A stretch of DNA of 64,000 nucleotides from Mycolicibacterium bacteremicum (GCF_943913955.1 NZ_CALUAE010000001.1:93461-157460); one strand, 5' to 3'. Positions 9,634 through 20,524 are shown, numbered from the stretch's first letter. Notes: generated from the sequence alone by a model not told the origin. Program-made: numbers and translations.

Positions 9634-10374
9634 GTGGGCGACCAATTCACGCGGATCGTACAGGCCCCCCGGGAGCCGCTGTCCTCCGAAGTAGCGCGGG
9701 CACTGCTGGATGCGGTGTTCTCCGGGCAGATCACGCCGGGAACCCGGATGCCCTCGGAACGCCAGCTCGCCGAATCCTTCGGCGTCGGACGTTTCGTGGT
9801 GCGTGAGGCCCTGAAATCGCTCGGTCTGCTCGGTCTGCTTGAGGTCCGCCAGGGTGACGGCACCTACGTGCGATCCCCCGATTCCAGCCTGCTGCCGCGC
9901 GTCGTCGAGTGGGGGCTGCTGGTCGGCGAACAACGCACCAGCGACCTCGTCGAGACCCGCCAGCACCTGGAGCCGGTCACCGCGAGGCTGGCCGCCGAAC
10001 GCCGTTCCGAGGACCAGCTCGCCGAGATCCGCACGCACCTGCACGGCATGCGCGATGCCGGCGACAACGATGTCTTCGTCGATGCCGACGTCGCCTTCCA
10101 CCTCAGCATCGCCGCGGCCACCGGCAACACCGTGCTGTCCAACATGCTGGGCAGTATCTCCTCGCTGCTCAACGTGTGGATCCGCAACGTCGTGGAAGCC
10201 GCCGAGTCGACCGAGCCGTCCTACCTGGAGCATGTCCCGATCTTCGACGCGATCGCCGAGCGCAACCCCGACCGCGCCGCCGACGCCATGCGCGCACACA
10301 TGGACGGCGCGTCCTGCCGCCTCAATGCCGCCATCGAGGCACACAGCCGGGAGCAGGTCGCCCTCGGGCACTGA
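9634..10374 (+). CDS. GntR-family regulator, FadR subfamily (HTH + FCD), probable operon regulator
   Basis: Transcription factor of 246 residues. The N-terminal winged helix spans residues 10-75 (MPSERQLAESFGVGRFVVRE, then GLLEVRQGDGTYV). The all-helical FCD effector domain spans about 90-235, with its metal or ligand residues in the DADVAFHLSIA region. It is the last gene of the transporter/sugar-acid operon (GTG directly after the previous stop), so it probably senses the substrate or an intermediate. Its operator should lie upstream of the first gene, outside the window. Confidence 0.88.
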   Translation: MGDQFTRIVQAPREPLSSEVARALLDAVFSGQITPGTRMPSERQLAESFGVGRFVVREALKSLGLLGLLEVRQGDGTYVRSPDSSLLPRVVEWGLLVGEQRTSDLVETRQHLEPVTARLAAERRSEDQLAEIRTHLHGMRDAGDNDVFVDADVAFHLSIAAATGNTVLSNMLGSISSLLNVWIRNVVEAAESTEPSYLEHVPIFDAIAERNPDRAADAMRAHMDGASCRLNAAIEAHSREQVALGH

Positions 10375-10428
10375 CCACTTACCCGGCAGGTAATTGCCGC
10401 GCGGCACCACCGCGCCGATGATTGCCAC

Positions 10429-11202
10429 ATGAGCGCATCCGGGAAACCCCCAATCCTGTTGCTACACGGTGTATTCGGTAGCCCCGAGTTGATCGGGCCG
10501 TGGGCCCGGTTCCTGCGCGGGGCCGGTTATGAGGTGCATGTTCCGGCGTTCCCGGGCCGCGACCCCAGCGACGACGATGTCCTGGAACGCACCGGTGTCG
10601 CCGAATGCATCGCGGTCGCGCTGCACGCCTATGACCAGATCGGGGAACCGGCGATCGTGATCGGGCACAGCTTCGGTGGCCTGGTCGCGCAGAAGGTTGC
10701 CGCCGCCCGGGACTGTGTCGCGCTGGTGCTGCTCGCCGCCGTCCCGCCCGGGCTGCTGTGGCCACAGCTGCGATCGTTACCGCACCTGTTCCCGGTGCTG
10801 CCGGCCATCCTGGCCGGGCGTGCCTTCCGGCCGTCGGCATCGACCATGCGGGCGGTGCCGCTGCGCGCCCTGCCCGCCGCCGAGCAGGAGGCGCTGATCG
10901 CCCACCTCGTCCGCGACTCGGGCCGGGTGTTTCGCACCATGTCGCTGGGCTCACCGATCATGCGGGTCAGCGCCGCCGAGGTCACCTGCCCGGTACTGGT
11001 GGTCGTCGCCGGCGCGGATCGCAACGTCGCGTCGTGGATGTCACGCCGACTGGCAGCCAGGTACGGCGCCGAGCGCCACGACTACCCGGGACTACCGCAC
11101 TGGATCATCGCCGAGTCCGCGCTGCCGCGGGTGGGTCCGCCGACGGCGGCGTGGCTGCAGCGGGTGGCCCCGGACGGGTCCGGACCGGCGGCCGGCGAGT
11201 GA
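10429..11202 (+). CDS. Alpha/beta-hydrolase
   Basis: Hydrolase of 257 residues with the oxyanion segment LLLHGVFG near residue 13, the nucleophile elbow GHSFGG (serine near residue 82), an acidic residue in VVVAGADRNV and the terminal histidine in LPHWI. No signal peptide is seen, so it should be cytoplasmic. It starts 54 bp after the FadR-type regulator. The gap contains a short dyad (TTACC-N5-GGTAA) at about 10380-10394, so it may have its own promoter. The substrate is not deducible. Confidence 0.8.
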   Translation: MSASGKPPILLLHGVFGSPELIGPWARFLRGAGYEVHVPAFPGRDPSDDDVLERTGVAECIAVALHAYDQIGEPAIVIGHSFGGLVAQKVAAARDCVALVLLAAVPPGLLWPQLRSLPHLFPVLPAILAGRAFRPSASTMRAVPLRALPAAEQEALIAHLVRDSGRVFRTMSLGSPIMRVSAAEVTCPVLVVVAGADRNVASWMSRRLAARYGAERHDYPGLPHWIIAESALPRVGPPTAAWLQRVAPDGSGPAAGE

Positions 11203-11317
11203 CCCATTTCGCAGCGTAGGGACGAGGCTGAGCGGGTACACCGACAAACCGATAAGAACGCACCGTGTTCGTCGCCGACGCCGAACTGCGCGACCTGTCA
11301 GCCAGAGAAGGAAGCAC

Positions 11318-13468
<2,151 letters not shown>

Positions 13469-13498
13469 TCCCAGACGCGCGTCCTATGCTGAGCGATC

Positions 13499-14299
13499 AT
13501 GGACGCGCGCGTCAGGAACAACGTCAACGAGCTCGGCGCCGAGGGTGCGCCGGTGCTGCTGTTGGCGCACGGTTTCGGCTGCGACCAGAATCTCTGGCGA
13601 CCGGTCGCCGAGCGGCTCGGCGACCGGTTCCGGATCGTGCTGATCGATCACGTCGGTGCCGGGGCCTCCGATCCGGCCGCCTGGGAGGTCGCGAAGTACT
13701 CGACGCTGGCCGGCTACGCCGAGGACGTCCTCGAGGTCGTGCGCGAGCTGGATCTGCGCGATGTGACCTTCGTCGGGCACTCGGTGGCCGCCATGATCGG
13801 CGCGCTGGCCATCACCGCCGAGCCGGACCGGTTCGCCAAACTCGTGATGGTCACGCCGTCACCGCGCTACATCGACGACGGTGACTACCGGGGTGGGTTC
13901 TCGCAGGCCGATATCGAGGAACTGCTTGAGTCGATGGACGCGAACTACCTCGGGTGGTCGCACGCCATGGCACCGGTCATCATGGGCAACCCGGACCGCC
14001 CGGACCTGCACGCCGAGTTGGAGGCGACGTTCTGCCGCACCGACCCGGACCGGGCCCGGGTGTTCGCCCGGGCGACCTTCCTCGGCGACAACCGGGCCGA
14101 CCTGGCCGACGTCCCGGTCCCCACACTGGTCGTCGAATGCTCGCAGGACGCGATCGCACCGCGGGAGGTGGGCGCCTACGTGCACGCGCACGTGCCCGAC
14201 AGTGAACTGGTCACCCTCGACGCGATCGGTCACTGCCCGCACGTCAGCGATCCGGATGCCACCGCATCGGCCATCGCGGCGTTCGCCGGCCGGACATGA
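13499..14299 (+). CDS. rsbQ: RsbQ-like alpha/beta-hydrolase, partner of the PAS-PP2C phosphatase
   Basis: Protein of 266 residues matching Bacillus RsbQ along its whole length: LLLAHGFGCDQNLWRPVA near residue 18, the nucleophile in VGHSVAAMIG near residue 95, an LVMVTPSPRY segment, a NYLGW segment, and the catalytic histidine in IGHCPHVS near residue 244. RsbQ supplies a small hydrophobic signal to the PAS domain of RsbP in the energy-stress pathway. The stop overlaps the start of the RsbP-like gene (ATGA), as expected for that pair. The -10-like TATGCT lies 20 bp upstream. Confidence 0.88.
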   Translation: MDARVRNNVNELGAEGAPVLLLAHGFGCDQNLWRPVAERLGDRFRIVLIDHVGAGASDPAAWEVAKYSTLAGYAEDVLEVVRELDLRDVTFVGHSVAAMIGALAITAEPDRFAKLVMVTPSPRYIDDGDYRGGFSQADIEELLESMDANYLGWSHAMAPVIMGNPDRPDLHAELEATFCRTDPDRARVFARATFLGDNRADLADVPVPTLVVECSQDAIAPREVGAYVHAHVPDSELVTLDAIGHCPHVSDPDATASAIAAFAGRT

Positions 14300-15459
14300 C
14301 CGAACCGGACCACGCGGACTTCTGGGACAACTCGCCATCGGGTCATCTGATCCTGACCGCGGAGGGGCGGATCGTCGCGGCCAACGCCACCTTCGTGACG
14401 TGGATCGGCCATCCGGCGGAGTATCTGCGGGACAGGTTCTTCGCCGAACTGCTCACCGTGGGCGGGCGCATCCATTACGAGACGCACTTCGCGCCGATCC
14501 TGCGGATGACCGGCACCCTGGACGGGGTCACCGTCGATGTCCGCGCCGCGGACGGTTCGAAGCTGCCCATGTTCTTGACCGCCAATGTCAGGGCGGCGTC
14601 GGAGAAGACCCCCGAAACATGGCGCGTGACGGCGGTGGACGCGTCCGACCGGCGGGCCTATGAACGCGAACTGCTGCAGCAGCGACGGCGCGCCGAGCAG
14701 GAACGGGAGCGGGTGCGGGCTTTCGCCGACACCCTGAGCCGGTCCCTGCGACCACCGCTGCTCTCACCGCCACCCGGGCTCGAAGCGGCCGATCACTACC
14801 ACGCTGCCGCTCCCGAGGACGTCGGCGGCGATTTCTATGATCTCTTTCCGTTGTCGGCCGATACCTGGGGATTCTTCCTCGGTGACGTCTCGGGCAAGGG
14901 GGTCGACGCCGCGGTCATCACCGGACTCACCCGGTATGTGCTGCGGTCGGCGGCGGTGTTCGACGACGACCCGCTGCAGGTGCTGCACAACCTCAACGCC
15001 GTCCTGCGGCAGCGGCTGGGCGTCGCCGCACATCGGATGTGCACCGTGGTCTACGGCAATCTCGTACGCCGCGGCGACGGCTTCGTCGTCGATCTGGCCA
15101 GTGCCGGGCACCCACCCCCGCTGCTGCTGACCGGCGACGGCAACGCCTATTTCGCCGACACCCAGGGCGGCCAGGCCGTCGGCATGATCGATGACCCGCA
15201 CTTCCTCAGTGCGCGCATGCATCTGGGCCCCGGCGACACCCTGGTGCTCTACACCGACGGCCTACCCGAGGCGCGGGTGGGGCCCGGCCAGGAACGCTAC
15301 GACGATGACGGCAAGACCCTGCTGCGGTTCGCCCGCCGCCTCGCCCCGGCCGGCCCGGTGGCCGTCATCGACGCCATCGGTGCTTTGCTCACCGAACTTG
15401 CCGGCGGGGTCGACGACGACATCGCGGTGCTGGCGTTCGGCGTCCCGACGGGCGGTTGA
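14296..15459 (+). CDS. rsbP: RsbP-like PAS/PP2C serine phosphatase
   Basis: Protein of 387 residues in three parts: a PAS domain at 10-115, a short coiled-coil linker at about 116-145 (glutamine/arginine/glutamate-rich), and a SpoIIE/PP2C phosphatase at about 150-385. Metal-site segments are EDVGGDFYD near 173, GDVSGKGVDAA near 196, TDGLPEAR and the terminal DDDIAVLAF. Such phosphatases dephosphorylate an anti-anti-sigma factor and release a stress sigma factor, plausibly SigF or SigB here. It is coupled to the RsbQ-like gene. No anti-sigma or sigma gene is adjacent. Confidence 0.88.
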   Translation: MTEPDHADFWDNSPSGHLILTAEGRIVAANATFVTWIGHPAEYLRDRFFAELLTVGGRIHYETHFAPILRMTGTLDGVTVDVRAADGSKLPMFLTANVRAASEKTPETWRVTAVDASDRRAYERELLQQRRRAEQERERVRAFADTLSRSLRPPLLSPPPGLEAADHYHAAAPEDVGGDFYDLFPLSADTWGFFLGDVSGKGVDAAVITGLTRYVLRSAAVFDDDPLQVLHNLNAVLRQRLGVAAHRMCTVVYGNLVRRGDGFVVDLASAGHPPPLLLTGDGNAYFADTQGGQAVGMIDDPHFLSARMHLGPGDTLVLYTDGLPEARVGPGQERYDDDGKTLLRFARRLAPAGPVAVIDAIGALLTELAGGVDDDIAVLAFGVPTGG

Positions 15460-15471
15460 CGACCCGCCGTC

Positions 15472-16323
15472 TCAGGCCCGGGCCCGGTGGAGCCGGGTGG
15501 CGAGCAGTCCGTGCCGGGGACCGAACAGGTAGGCAAGGGTGAAAGCGATCCCGTTGGCCAGCACCACCATCGGACCCGACGCGGTGTCCAGGTAGTAGCT
15601 GGTGTACAGGCCCACCAGGGCGCTGACGGACGCGATGGCCGGGGCGATGACCAGCATCCGGGCGAACCGGTCGGTCAGCAGATAGGCCGTGGCGCCCGGG
15701 GTGATCAGCAGCGCGACCACCAGCACCACCCCGACGGCCTGCAACGCCACCACCGCGGTCAGGGCGAGCAGCCCGAGCAGGGCGGCGCTGAGCAGCCGGG
15801 GATTGATACCGATGGCGTGCGCGTGGCTGGGGTCGAAGGCGTACAGGGTGAAGTCGCGGCGTTTGACGATCAATACCGCCAGCACGACGGCGCCGAGCAC
15901 CGCCACCTGCACCAGGTCGGCCCGCGACACCCCGAGCAGATTGCCGAAGATGATGTGGTTCAGATCGATCTGGCTCGGCGTGACCGATATCAGCACCAGG
16001 CCGAGCGCGAACAGCGTCGTGAAGACCACGCCGATGGCCGCATCCTCCTTGGTGCGACTGGTGTTTCGGACAACACCGATGAGAGCGACCGCGGCGAATC
16101 CGAAGACGATGGCGCCCAATGCGAACGGCGCGCCGACGATGTAGGCCAGCACCACCCCCGGCAGCACCGCATGCGAGACGGCATCACCCATCAGTGACCA
16201 TCCGATCAGCACGAGCCAGCAGGACAGCGTGGCGCACACGACCGAGGCGATCAGGGTCGTTGCGGTCGCGCGCACCATGAACTCCAGGCGCATCGGTTCC
16301 AACAGGAACTCCACGATGTTCAC
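15472..16323 (-). CDS. Metal ABC importer permease, ZnuB/MntB family
   Basis: Membrane subunit of a Mn/Zn/Fe-type importer, 283 residues with about eight hydrophobic segments. The family landmark LVLIGWSLMGDAVSHAVLPG lies near residues 37-56, and FDPSHAHAIGI lies near 169. It is the last gene of the three-gene minus-strand operon and overlaps the ATPase stop by 4 bp. It ends 12 bp from the convergent RsbP-like gene. Confidence 0.9.
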   Translation of the reverse strand: MNIVEFLLEPMRLEFMVRATATTLIASVVCATLSCWLVLIGWSLMGDAVSHAVLPGVVLAYIVGAPFALGAIVFGFAAVALIGVVRNTSRTKEDAAIGVVFTTLFALGLVLISVTPSQIDLNHIIFGNLLGVSRADLVQVAVLGAVVLAVLIVKRRDFTLYAFDPSHAHAIGINPRLLSAALLGLLALTAVVALQAVGVVLVVALLITPGATAYLLTDRFARMLVIAPAIASVSALVGLYTSYYLDTASGPMVVLANGIAFTLAYLFGPRHGLLATRLHRARA

Positions 16324-17060
16324 CGCTCACCCGCGTCCAGGACGTCGAGGCCGAAGGCGCGGGCCAGATTCCGTGGTTGCAGCACCACGTCGGGACGGTC
16401 GTGCATCAGCACGGTGCGCATCAGCAGGACGGCCTCATCGGCCAGATCGGGTAGTGCACGCAGGTCGTGGGTGGACACCAGGATGGTCGCCCCTGCATCG
16501 GCGAACTCGCGCAGCAACGCACTGATGGTCGTCTCGCTGCGGGTGTCGACACCGGCGAAAGGTTCGTCCAGCAACAGCAATTCGGCCTCCTGGGCGATGC
16601 AACGGGCCAGGAACGCCCGTTTACGCTGCCCGCCGGACAGCTGCCCGATCTGCCGGTGGCGGTAGTCGGCGAGGTCGACCCGTTCCAACGCCTGCTCCAC
16701 CGCCCGCTTGTCCGCGGGGCGCGCCCGGCGTATCGGACCCATCCGGCCGTATCGCCCGGTCAGGACGACGTCGTATACCGACAGCGGGAACGCCCAGTCG
16801 ATGTCCTCACTCTGCGGCATGTACCCCACCACGCCGGCCCGGCGGACCCGCGCCGGATCTGTCCCGTTGATCCGCACCACCCCGCTGTCCGGGCGCACCA
16901 GACCCATGATGGCCTTGAACAGCGTCGACTTTCCGGAGCCGTTCATTCCGACCAGCCCGCAGATCCGACCCGGGTGGATCGTCACGGACGCCTCCTGCAA
17001 CGCAGGCACCTGCCCGTAGCGCACGGTGACCGAATCCACCTGCAGGGCCGGCGTACTCAC
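16320..17060 (-). CDS. Metal ABC importer ATPase, ZnuC/MntA family
   Basis: ATPase of 246 residues. Walker A is GMNGSGKST near residue 38, the signature is LSGGQRKRA near 140 and Walker B LLLLDEPFAGVD is near 160. The typical MPQSEDIDWAFP Q-loop region of manganese/zinc importers lies near 85-96. The start overlaps the binding-protein stop, and the stop overlaps the permease start, so the three subunits are coupled. Confidence 0.92.
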   Translation of the reverse strand: MSTPALQVDSVTVRYGQVPALQEASVTIHPGRICGLVGMNGSGKSTLFKAIMGLVRPDSGVVRINGTDPARVRRAGVVGYMPQSEDIDWAFPLSVYDVVLTGRYGRMGPIRRARPADKRAVEQALERVDLADYRHRQIGQLSGGQRKRAFLARCIAQEAELLLLDEPFAGVDTRSETTISALLREFADAGATILVSTHDLRALPDLADEAVLLMRTVLMHDRPDVVLQPRNLARAFGLDVLDAGER

Positions 17061-17992
17061 GGGACCCGCTCGGCGGTCAGGGCGGTGGCAATGGTGTCGG
17101 CATCGTGGCGGATGAGGTCGAGATAGGTCGGCACCGGACCGCCGGCCTCGGACAACGAATCGACGTAGAGCACGCCGCCGAAATCGGCACCGGTCGCTTC
17201 CACGACACGCTGCATGGGTGCGTCGGAGACGGTGGACTCACAGAACACCGCGGGCACCCTGTTGGTCTCGACGAAGTCGATGGTCGAGGCGATCTGCTGC
17301 GGGGTGGCCTGCTGCTCGGCGTTGACCGCCCAGATGTACTTCTCGGTCAGACCCGCGTCGCGCGCCAGGTAGGAGAAGGCGCCCTCGCAGGTGACCAGGG
17401 CACGCTCGTCGGGCGGCAGCGCGTCGAGTTCGGCGACCAGGTCGTCGTGGACCTGCTGGAGCCGGCCGCGGTAGTCGGCGGCATTACGCCTGTAATCCTC
17501 GGCGTGCGCGGGATCCAGTTCCGCGAACGCCGCCGCCATGTTGTCGGCGTAGATCTGGACGTTGAGCGGGGACATCCAGGCGTGCGGGTTGGGCATCCCG
17601 GCGTACGCGTCGTCGGTGATGTCCACCGGGGTGACGCCCGCACTGACCACCACGTGCGGTACGTCGAGCCCATCGACGAACTGAGCGAACCACGCCTCCA
17701 GATTCAGGCCGTTGTCCAGGATCAGATCGGCCCGGGCGGCCTTCTTGACGTCGCCGGGGGTGGGTTCGTAGCCGTGGATCTCCGCGCCCGGTTTGGTGAT
17801 CGACTCGACCGTCAGGTGGTCACCGGCGACATTGGCCGCGATGTCGGCGAGCACGGTGAAGGTGGTCAGCACGGTCGGCCGATCCGTCGAGGACGGGTCG
17901 GTTCCGGGTGCGCAGGCCGCGGTCAGGATGGCCACGGCCAGGGCCGCCGCGCCGCGGAGACCCCGTGAACCACCCATCGCACCATTTCTCAT
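17057..17992 (-). CDS. Metal-binding lipoprotein of the ABC importer (ZnuA/MntC, cluster A-I)
   Basis: Extracytoplasmic solute-binding lipoprotein, 311 residues from the first ATG. An alternative ATG 15 bp downstream is equally possible, since neither has a strong ribosome site. The signal peptide ends in a lipobox LTAAC near residue 27. Metal-ligand regions are EIHGYEPTPGD near 71, NPHAWMSP near 134, a glutamate around FCESTVSD and an aspartate in YVDSLSE near 277. A His/His/Glu/Asp set without a histidine-rich loop favours manganese (or iron) over zinc, but that is inference. The palindromic operator lies just upstream. Confidence 0.88.
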   Translation of the reverse strand: MRNGAMGGSRGLRGAAALAVAILTAACAPGTDPSSTDRPTVLTTFTVLADIAANVAGDHLTVESITKPGAEIHGYEPTPGDVKKAARADLILDNGLNLEAWFAQFVDGLDVPHVVVSAGVTPVDITDDAYAGMPNPHAWMSPLNVQIYADNMAAAFAELDPAHAEDYRRNAADYRGRLQQVHDDLVAELDALPPDERALVTCEGAFSYLARDAGLTEKYIWAVNAEQQATPQQIASTIDFVETNRVPAVFCESTVSDAPMQRVVEATGADFGGVLYVDSLSEAGGPVPTYLDLIRHDADTIATALTAERVP

Positions 17993-18011
17993 TTCGCCGA
18001 CTCGATTCCCA

Positions 18012-18031
18012 GGTTTCGGTAAGCCGAAACC
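18012..18031. promoter_or_regulatory. DtxR/MntR-like palindromic operator of the metal importer
   Basis: A perfect inverted repeat GGTTTCGG-TAAG-CCGAAACC lies 20 bp upstream of the binding-protein gene, where a repressor would block its promoter. Size and symmetry fit DtxR-family metalloregulators (MntR, IdeR). The sequence is not the classical IdeR box, so MntR-type control is the better guess. Confidence 0.6.
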
Positions 18032-18066
18032 ATAAAGGTGGAGTCACCTGATCGGCAAACGCCCGG

Positions 18067-18091
18067 GTTTAACGCGGCCGCTTTCGGGCTA
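18067..18091 (+). promoter_or_regulatory. Possible SigF-type promoter
   Basis: GTTT, 15 nt, then GGGCTA, ending 10 bp before the ATG at 18102. This resembles the mycobacterial SigF pattern GTTT-N15-17-GGGTAT with a weak -10 element. Confidence 0.3.
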
Positions 18092-18101
18092 CCACGCCAG
18101 C

Positions 18102-18344
18102 ATGGCTGACACACCGACCGACGGCATCATCGACGACGCGGCGCCCGGCGACATCGTCTCGCTGAACAACCGTGCGGGCGCCCACAAGGTGGTGCACAAG
18201 GAGGAGGTCGACGCCGGCTACCTGGTCACCTTCGAGGGCGACGACGGTGAGACCTTCCAGCTCGAGCTGGCCGCCGGCACTCCGGCGCAGCGTGCACTGG
18301 AGTCCAAATGGGAGTCCACCCAGAGCCCGACCCCGCATTCGTGA
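18102..18344 (+). CDS. Small acidic protein of unknown function
   Basis: Protein of 80 residues, strongly acidic at the N-terminus (IIDDAAPGD), with no signal peptide or membrane segment. The central part (VSLNNRAGAHKVVHKEEVDAGYLVTFEGDDGETF) looks like a short beta-rich domain. I do not recognise a characterised family. Its stop overlaps the likely GTG of the following hydrolase by 4 bp, and a SigF-like promoter precedes it, so the pair may be stress-induced. Confidence 0.65.
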   Translation: MADTPTDGIIDDAAPGDIVSLNNRAGAHKVVHKEEVDAGYLVTFEGDDGETFQLELAAGTPAQRALESKWESTQSPTPHS

Positions 18345-19033
18345 GCCGACCGATGCGCACCGTGGAATACGCCCCGGGCCGGTCGGCCGACGTCTACGGC
18401 ACCCCGGGTCCGGCCACCGCGTTGCTGTGGCACGGCACGCAGACCGACTCGCGCGCCGCCGTCCAGATCCTGGCTCAGGCGCTGGCCGATCGCGGCCTCG
18501 CCGTGATCGCCCCGGACTGGGACTCCCATGCCCCCGACGGCGGCCGATCCGACCTGCTGGCCTCGGCGACCTTCGCCCAGCAGCAGGCCTCCGGCGCCGG
18601 TCTGGTGATCATCGGCTGGTCACTGGGCGGCGTCGCCGCGGCGGGCCTGACATTGCGCGCATCCGAGTTGAATGTCGTTGTGACCCATACAGTTTGTCTC
18701 AGCGGAGCATTCTGGGCGGACGACCCGATCTCCGGTGGTGTGGTGCAGTCGGGGGCACCCGCCGGCGCGGTGCCCACCCCGTTCACGCTGCTCACCGGCG
18801 ACGCCGACGATGTCGTACCCGCGTCGGCCTCCATCGAGTTCGCGGCCGAGCTGCGGGTGATCGGCTGGCCCGCCGAGGTCATCGACCTACCCGCCGACCA
18901 CGGGTCGATCGCGGGTGCCCGGTATGTGCCCGACGAGGACCGGTACGAGGCGGCCGACGATCCGCAGACCCGCAACGTCGTGGATGCCGTGGCGGAGCTG
19001 ATTCTCGCGCGCACCGGGCATTCCGGGCGCTGA
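18341..19033 (+). CDS. Dienelactone-hydrolase-like alpha/beta-hydrolase
   Basis: Protein of about 230 residues. A nucleophile elbow GWSLGG lies near residue 94, an acidic residue in TGDADDVVP near 152, and a histidine in PADHGS near 186. The GTG start forms a GTGA overlap with the previous gene; an ATG at 18308 would overlap it by 37 bp and add residues unlike the family. It is a cytoplasmic hydrolase of unknown substrate, coupled to the small acidic protein. Confidence 0.72.
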   Translation: MSRPMRTVEYAPGRSADVYGTPGPATALLWHGTQTDSRAAVQILAQALADRGLAVIAPDWDSHAPDGGRSDLLASATFAQQQASGAGLVIIGWSLGGVAAAGLTLRASELNVVVTHTVCLSGAFWADDPISGGVVQSGAPAGAVPTPFTLLTGDADDVVPASASIEFAAELRVIGWPAEVIDLPADHGSIAGARYVPDEDRYEAADDPQTRNVVDAVAELILARTGHSGR

Positions 19034-19051
19034 TCGCCACCGCACCACCCG

Positions 19052-20488
19052 TCAGTGCACCGGTGTACCGCCCGCCGGGCTCGGTTCCGATGCGGTGAAG
19101 AACGCCGCGATCACCGCGACCGCACCGATGGCGGCCGCCGCGACGAACGCCGCGTGCACCCCCGGCATGTCCGGTGCGCCACCGGATGCGGACGCCTTGG
19201 CCATCACGGTCACGAACAGCGCGGTGCCGGCCGCGCCCGCGACCTGCTGCAGGGTGGTCATGATGGCGCTGCCGTGCGAGTACAACCGGTCCGGTAGCAC
19301 CCCGAGCGCGTCGGTCATCAGCGGCGTGAACATCATGGCCAGCCCGACCATCATGATCGTCTGCAGCACAACGAGTTCCCAGATCGGCGTGGACGCCGAC
19401 AGCATCGCGAAGCCGCACAGCGCGAGGAACAGCATGATCGAGCCCGGCACCACGAGCCGGCGGGCGCCGTGCCGGTCGTACACCCGGCCGACCAGCGGGC
19501 CCGCCACCCCCATCAACAACCCGCCCGGCAGGCTCGTCAGCCCGGCGATCAGCGCGCTCTGCCCCAGCACATCCTGCACATACAGCGGGATCATGATGAT
19601 GGCGCCGAACAGACCCATGAATCCGATGACCACCAGGCCCACCGACACCGCGAATCGCCGGTAGGTGAAGGGGCTCAGATCCAGGAAAGCCCGCTGAACA
19701 CGCTGCAACTGCAGCTGCCGCGCGCCGAAGGCGACCATCGCGACCGCGCCCACCGTCAGCGGAATCCACGCCGGCACGCCCTGCCCGCCGTGACCGCCCA
19801 GCTCCGAGAGACCGAACACCAGACCGGCGAAGGCGAGCGCCGACAGCGGCACCGATACGGCGTCGATCGGGGTGGGTTGCTCGCGCTCATCGGCGACCCG
19901 CAGCCACACCACGCCCGCGGCGAAGGCGAGCAGTGCGATGGGCAGCACGATCCAGAACGTCCACCGCCAGTTCAGCGATCCGAGGATGAAGCCCGACAGG
20001 GTCGGTCCCACCGCCGGGGCGACCGCGATGACGATCGAGATGGTGCCCATCGTCTGGCCGCGCCGTTCGGCCGGGATCAGTTTCATGACCGTGGTCATCA
20101 ACAGCGGCACCATCACCGCGGTGCCGCAGGCCTGCACGATGCGACCGGTCAGCAGGATGGGGAAACCGGGGGCCAATGCCGAGATCAGGGTGCCGCCGCT
20201 GAACAGCGACATGGCGGCCACGAAGATGGTGCGCACCGGAAATCGTTGCAGCAGTGACCCGGACATCGGGATGACCACGGCCATGGTCAGCAGGAAGCCA
20301 CTGGTCAACCATTGGGCGGTGCGTGCGGCGATGTCCAGATCCACGATCAGCACCGGCAGCGCGACGCTCATGATCGTCTCGTTGAGAATCATGACGAAGG
20401 CGGAGAACACCAGCAGCGCGATGATGACGCCCGCGCTCGGCGGGGCGGTCGACTGCCGTTCACTACCCACGATGGGCCCGGTACTCAA
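19052..20488 (-). CDS. MFS drug efflux transporter, DHA2 (14-TM, EmrB/QacA) family
   Basis: Proton-driven exporter of about 478 residues with fourteen predicted membrane segments. The motif-A-like region is GSLLQRFPVRT near 62, and the antiporter-type helix with GPTLSGFILGSLNWRWTFWI near 154-173 is typical of the LfrA/EmrB group. The frame opens at 20512, but that GTG lies inside a palindrome. A TTG at 20488 preceded by AGGGAG is the better start. The gene is alone on this strand, and its regulator is not adjacent. Confidence 0.87.
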   Translation of the reverse strand: MSTGPIVGSERQSTAPPSAGVIIALLVFSAFVMILNETIMSVALPVLIVDLDIAARTAQWLTSGFLLTMAVVIPMSGSLLQRFPVRTIFVAAMSLFSGGTLISALAPGFPILLTGRIVQACGTAVMVPLLMTTVMKLIPAERRGQTMGTISIVIAVAPAVGPTLSGFILGSLNWRWTFWIVLPIALLAFAAGVVWLRVADEREQPTPIDAVSVPLSALAFAGLVFGLSELGGHGGQGVPAWIPLTVGAVAMVAFGARQLQLQRVQRAFLDLSPFTYRRFAVSVGLVVIGFMGLFGAIIMIPLYVQDVLGQSALIAGLTSLPGGLLMGVAGPLVGRVYDRHGARRLVVPGSIMLFLALCGFAMLSASTPIWELVVLQTIMMVGLAMMFTPLMTDALGVLPDRLYSHGSAIMTTLQQVAGAAGTALFVTVMAKASASGGAPDMPGVHAAFVAAAAIGAVAVIAAFFTASEPSPAGGTPVH

Positions 20489-20507
20489 TTCACACTCCCT
20501 GGATTGC

Positions 20508-20524
20508 CGCACTTATTTAGTGCG
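20508..20524. promoter_or_regulatory. Palindromic operator upstream of the DHA2 efflux gene
   Basis: CGCACT-TATTT-AGTGCG, a perfect 6-bp inverted repeat with an A/T-rich centre, lies about 20 bp upstream of the preferred TTG start. It is the usual place and size for a TetR- or MarR-type repressor site. No cognate repressor gene is adjacent. Confidence 0.45.

Noticed and set aside
15447..15475. Possible terminator between rsbP and the metal permease
   Set aside because: The GACGG...CCGTC arms are only 5 bp and the extended arms mismatch.
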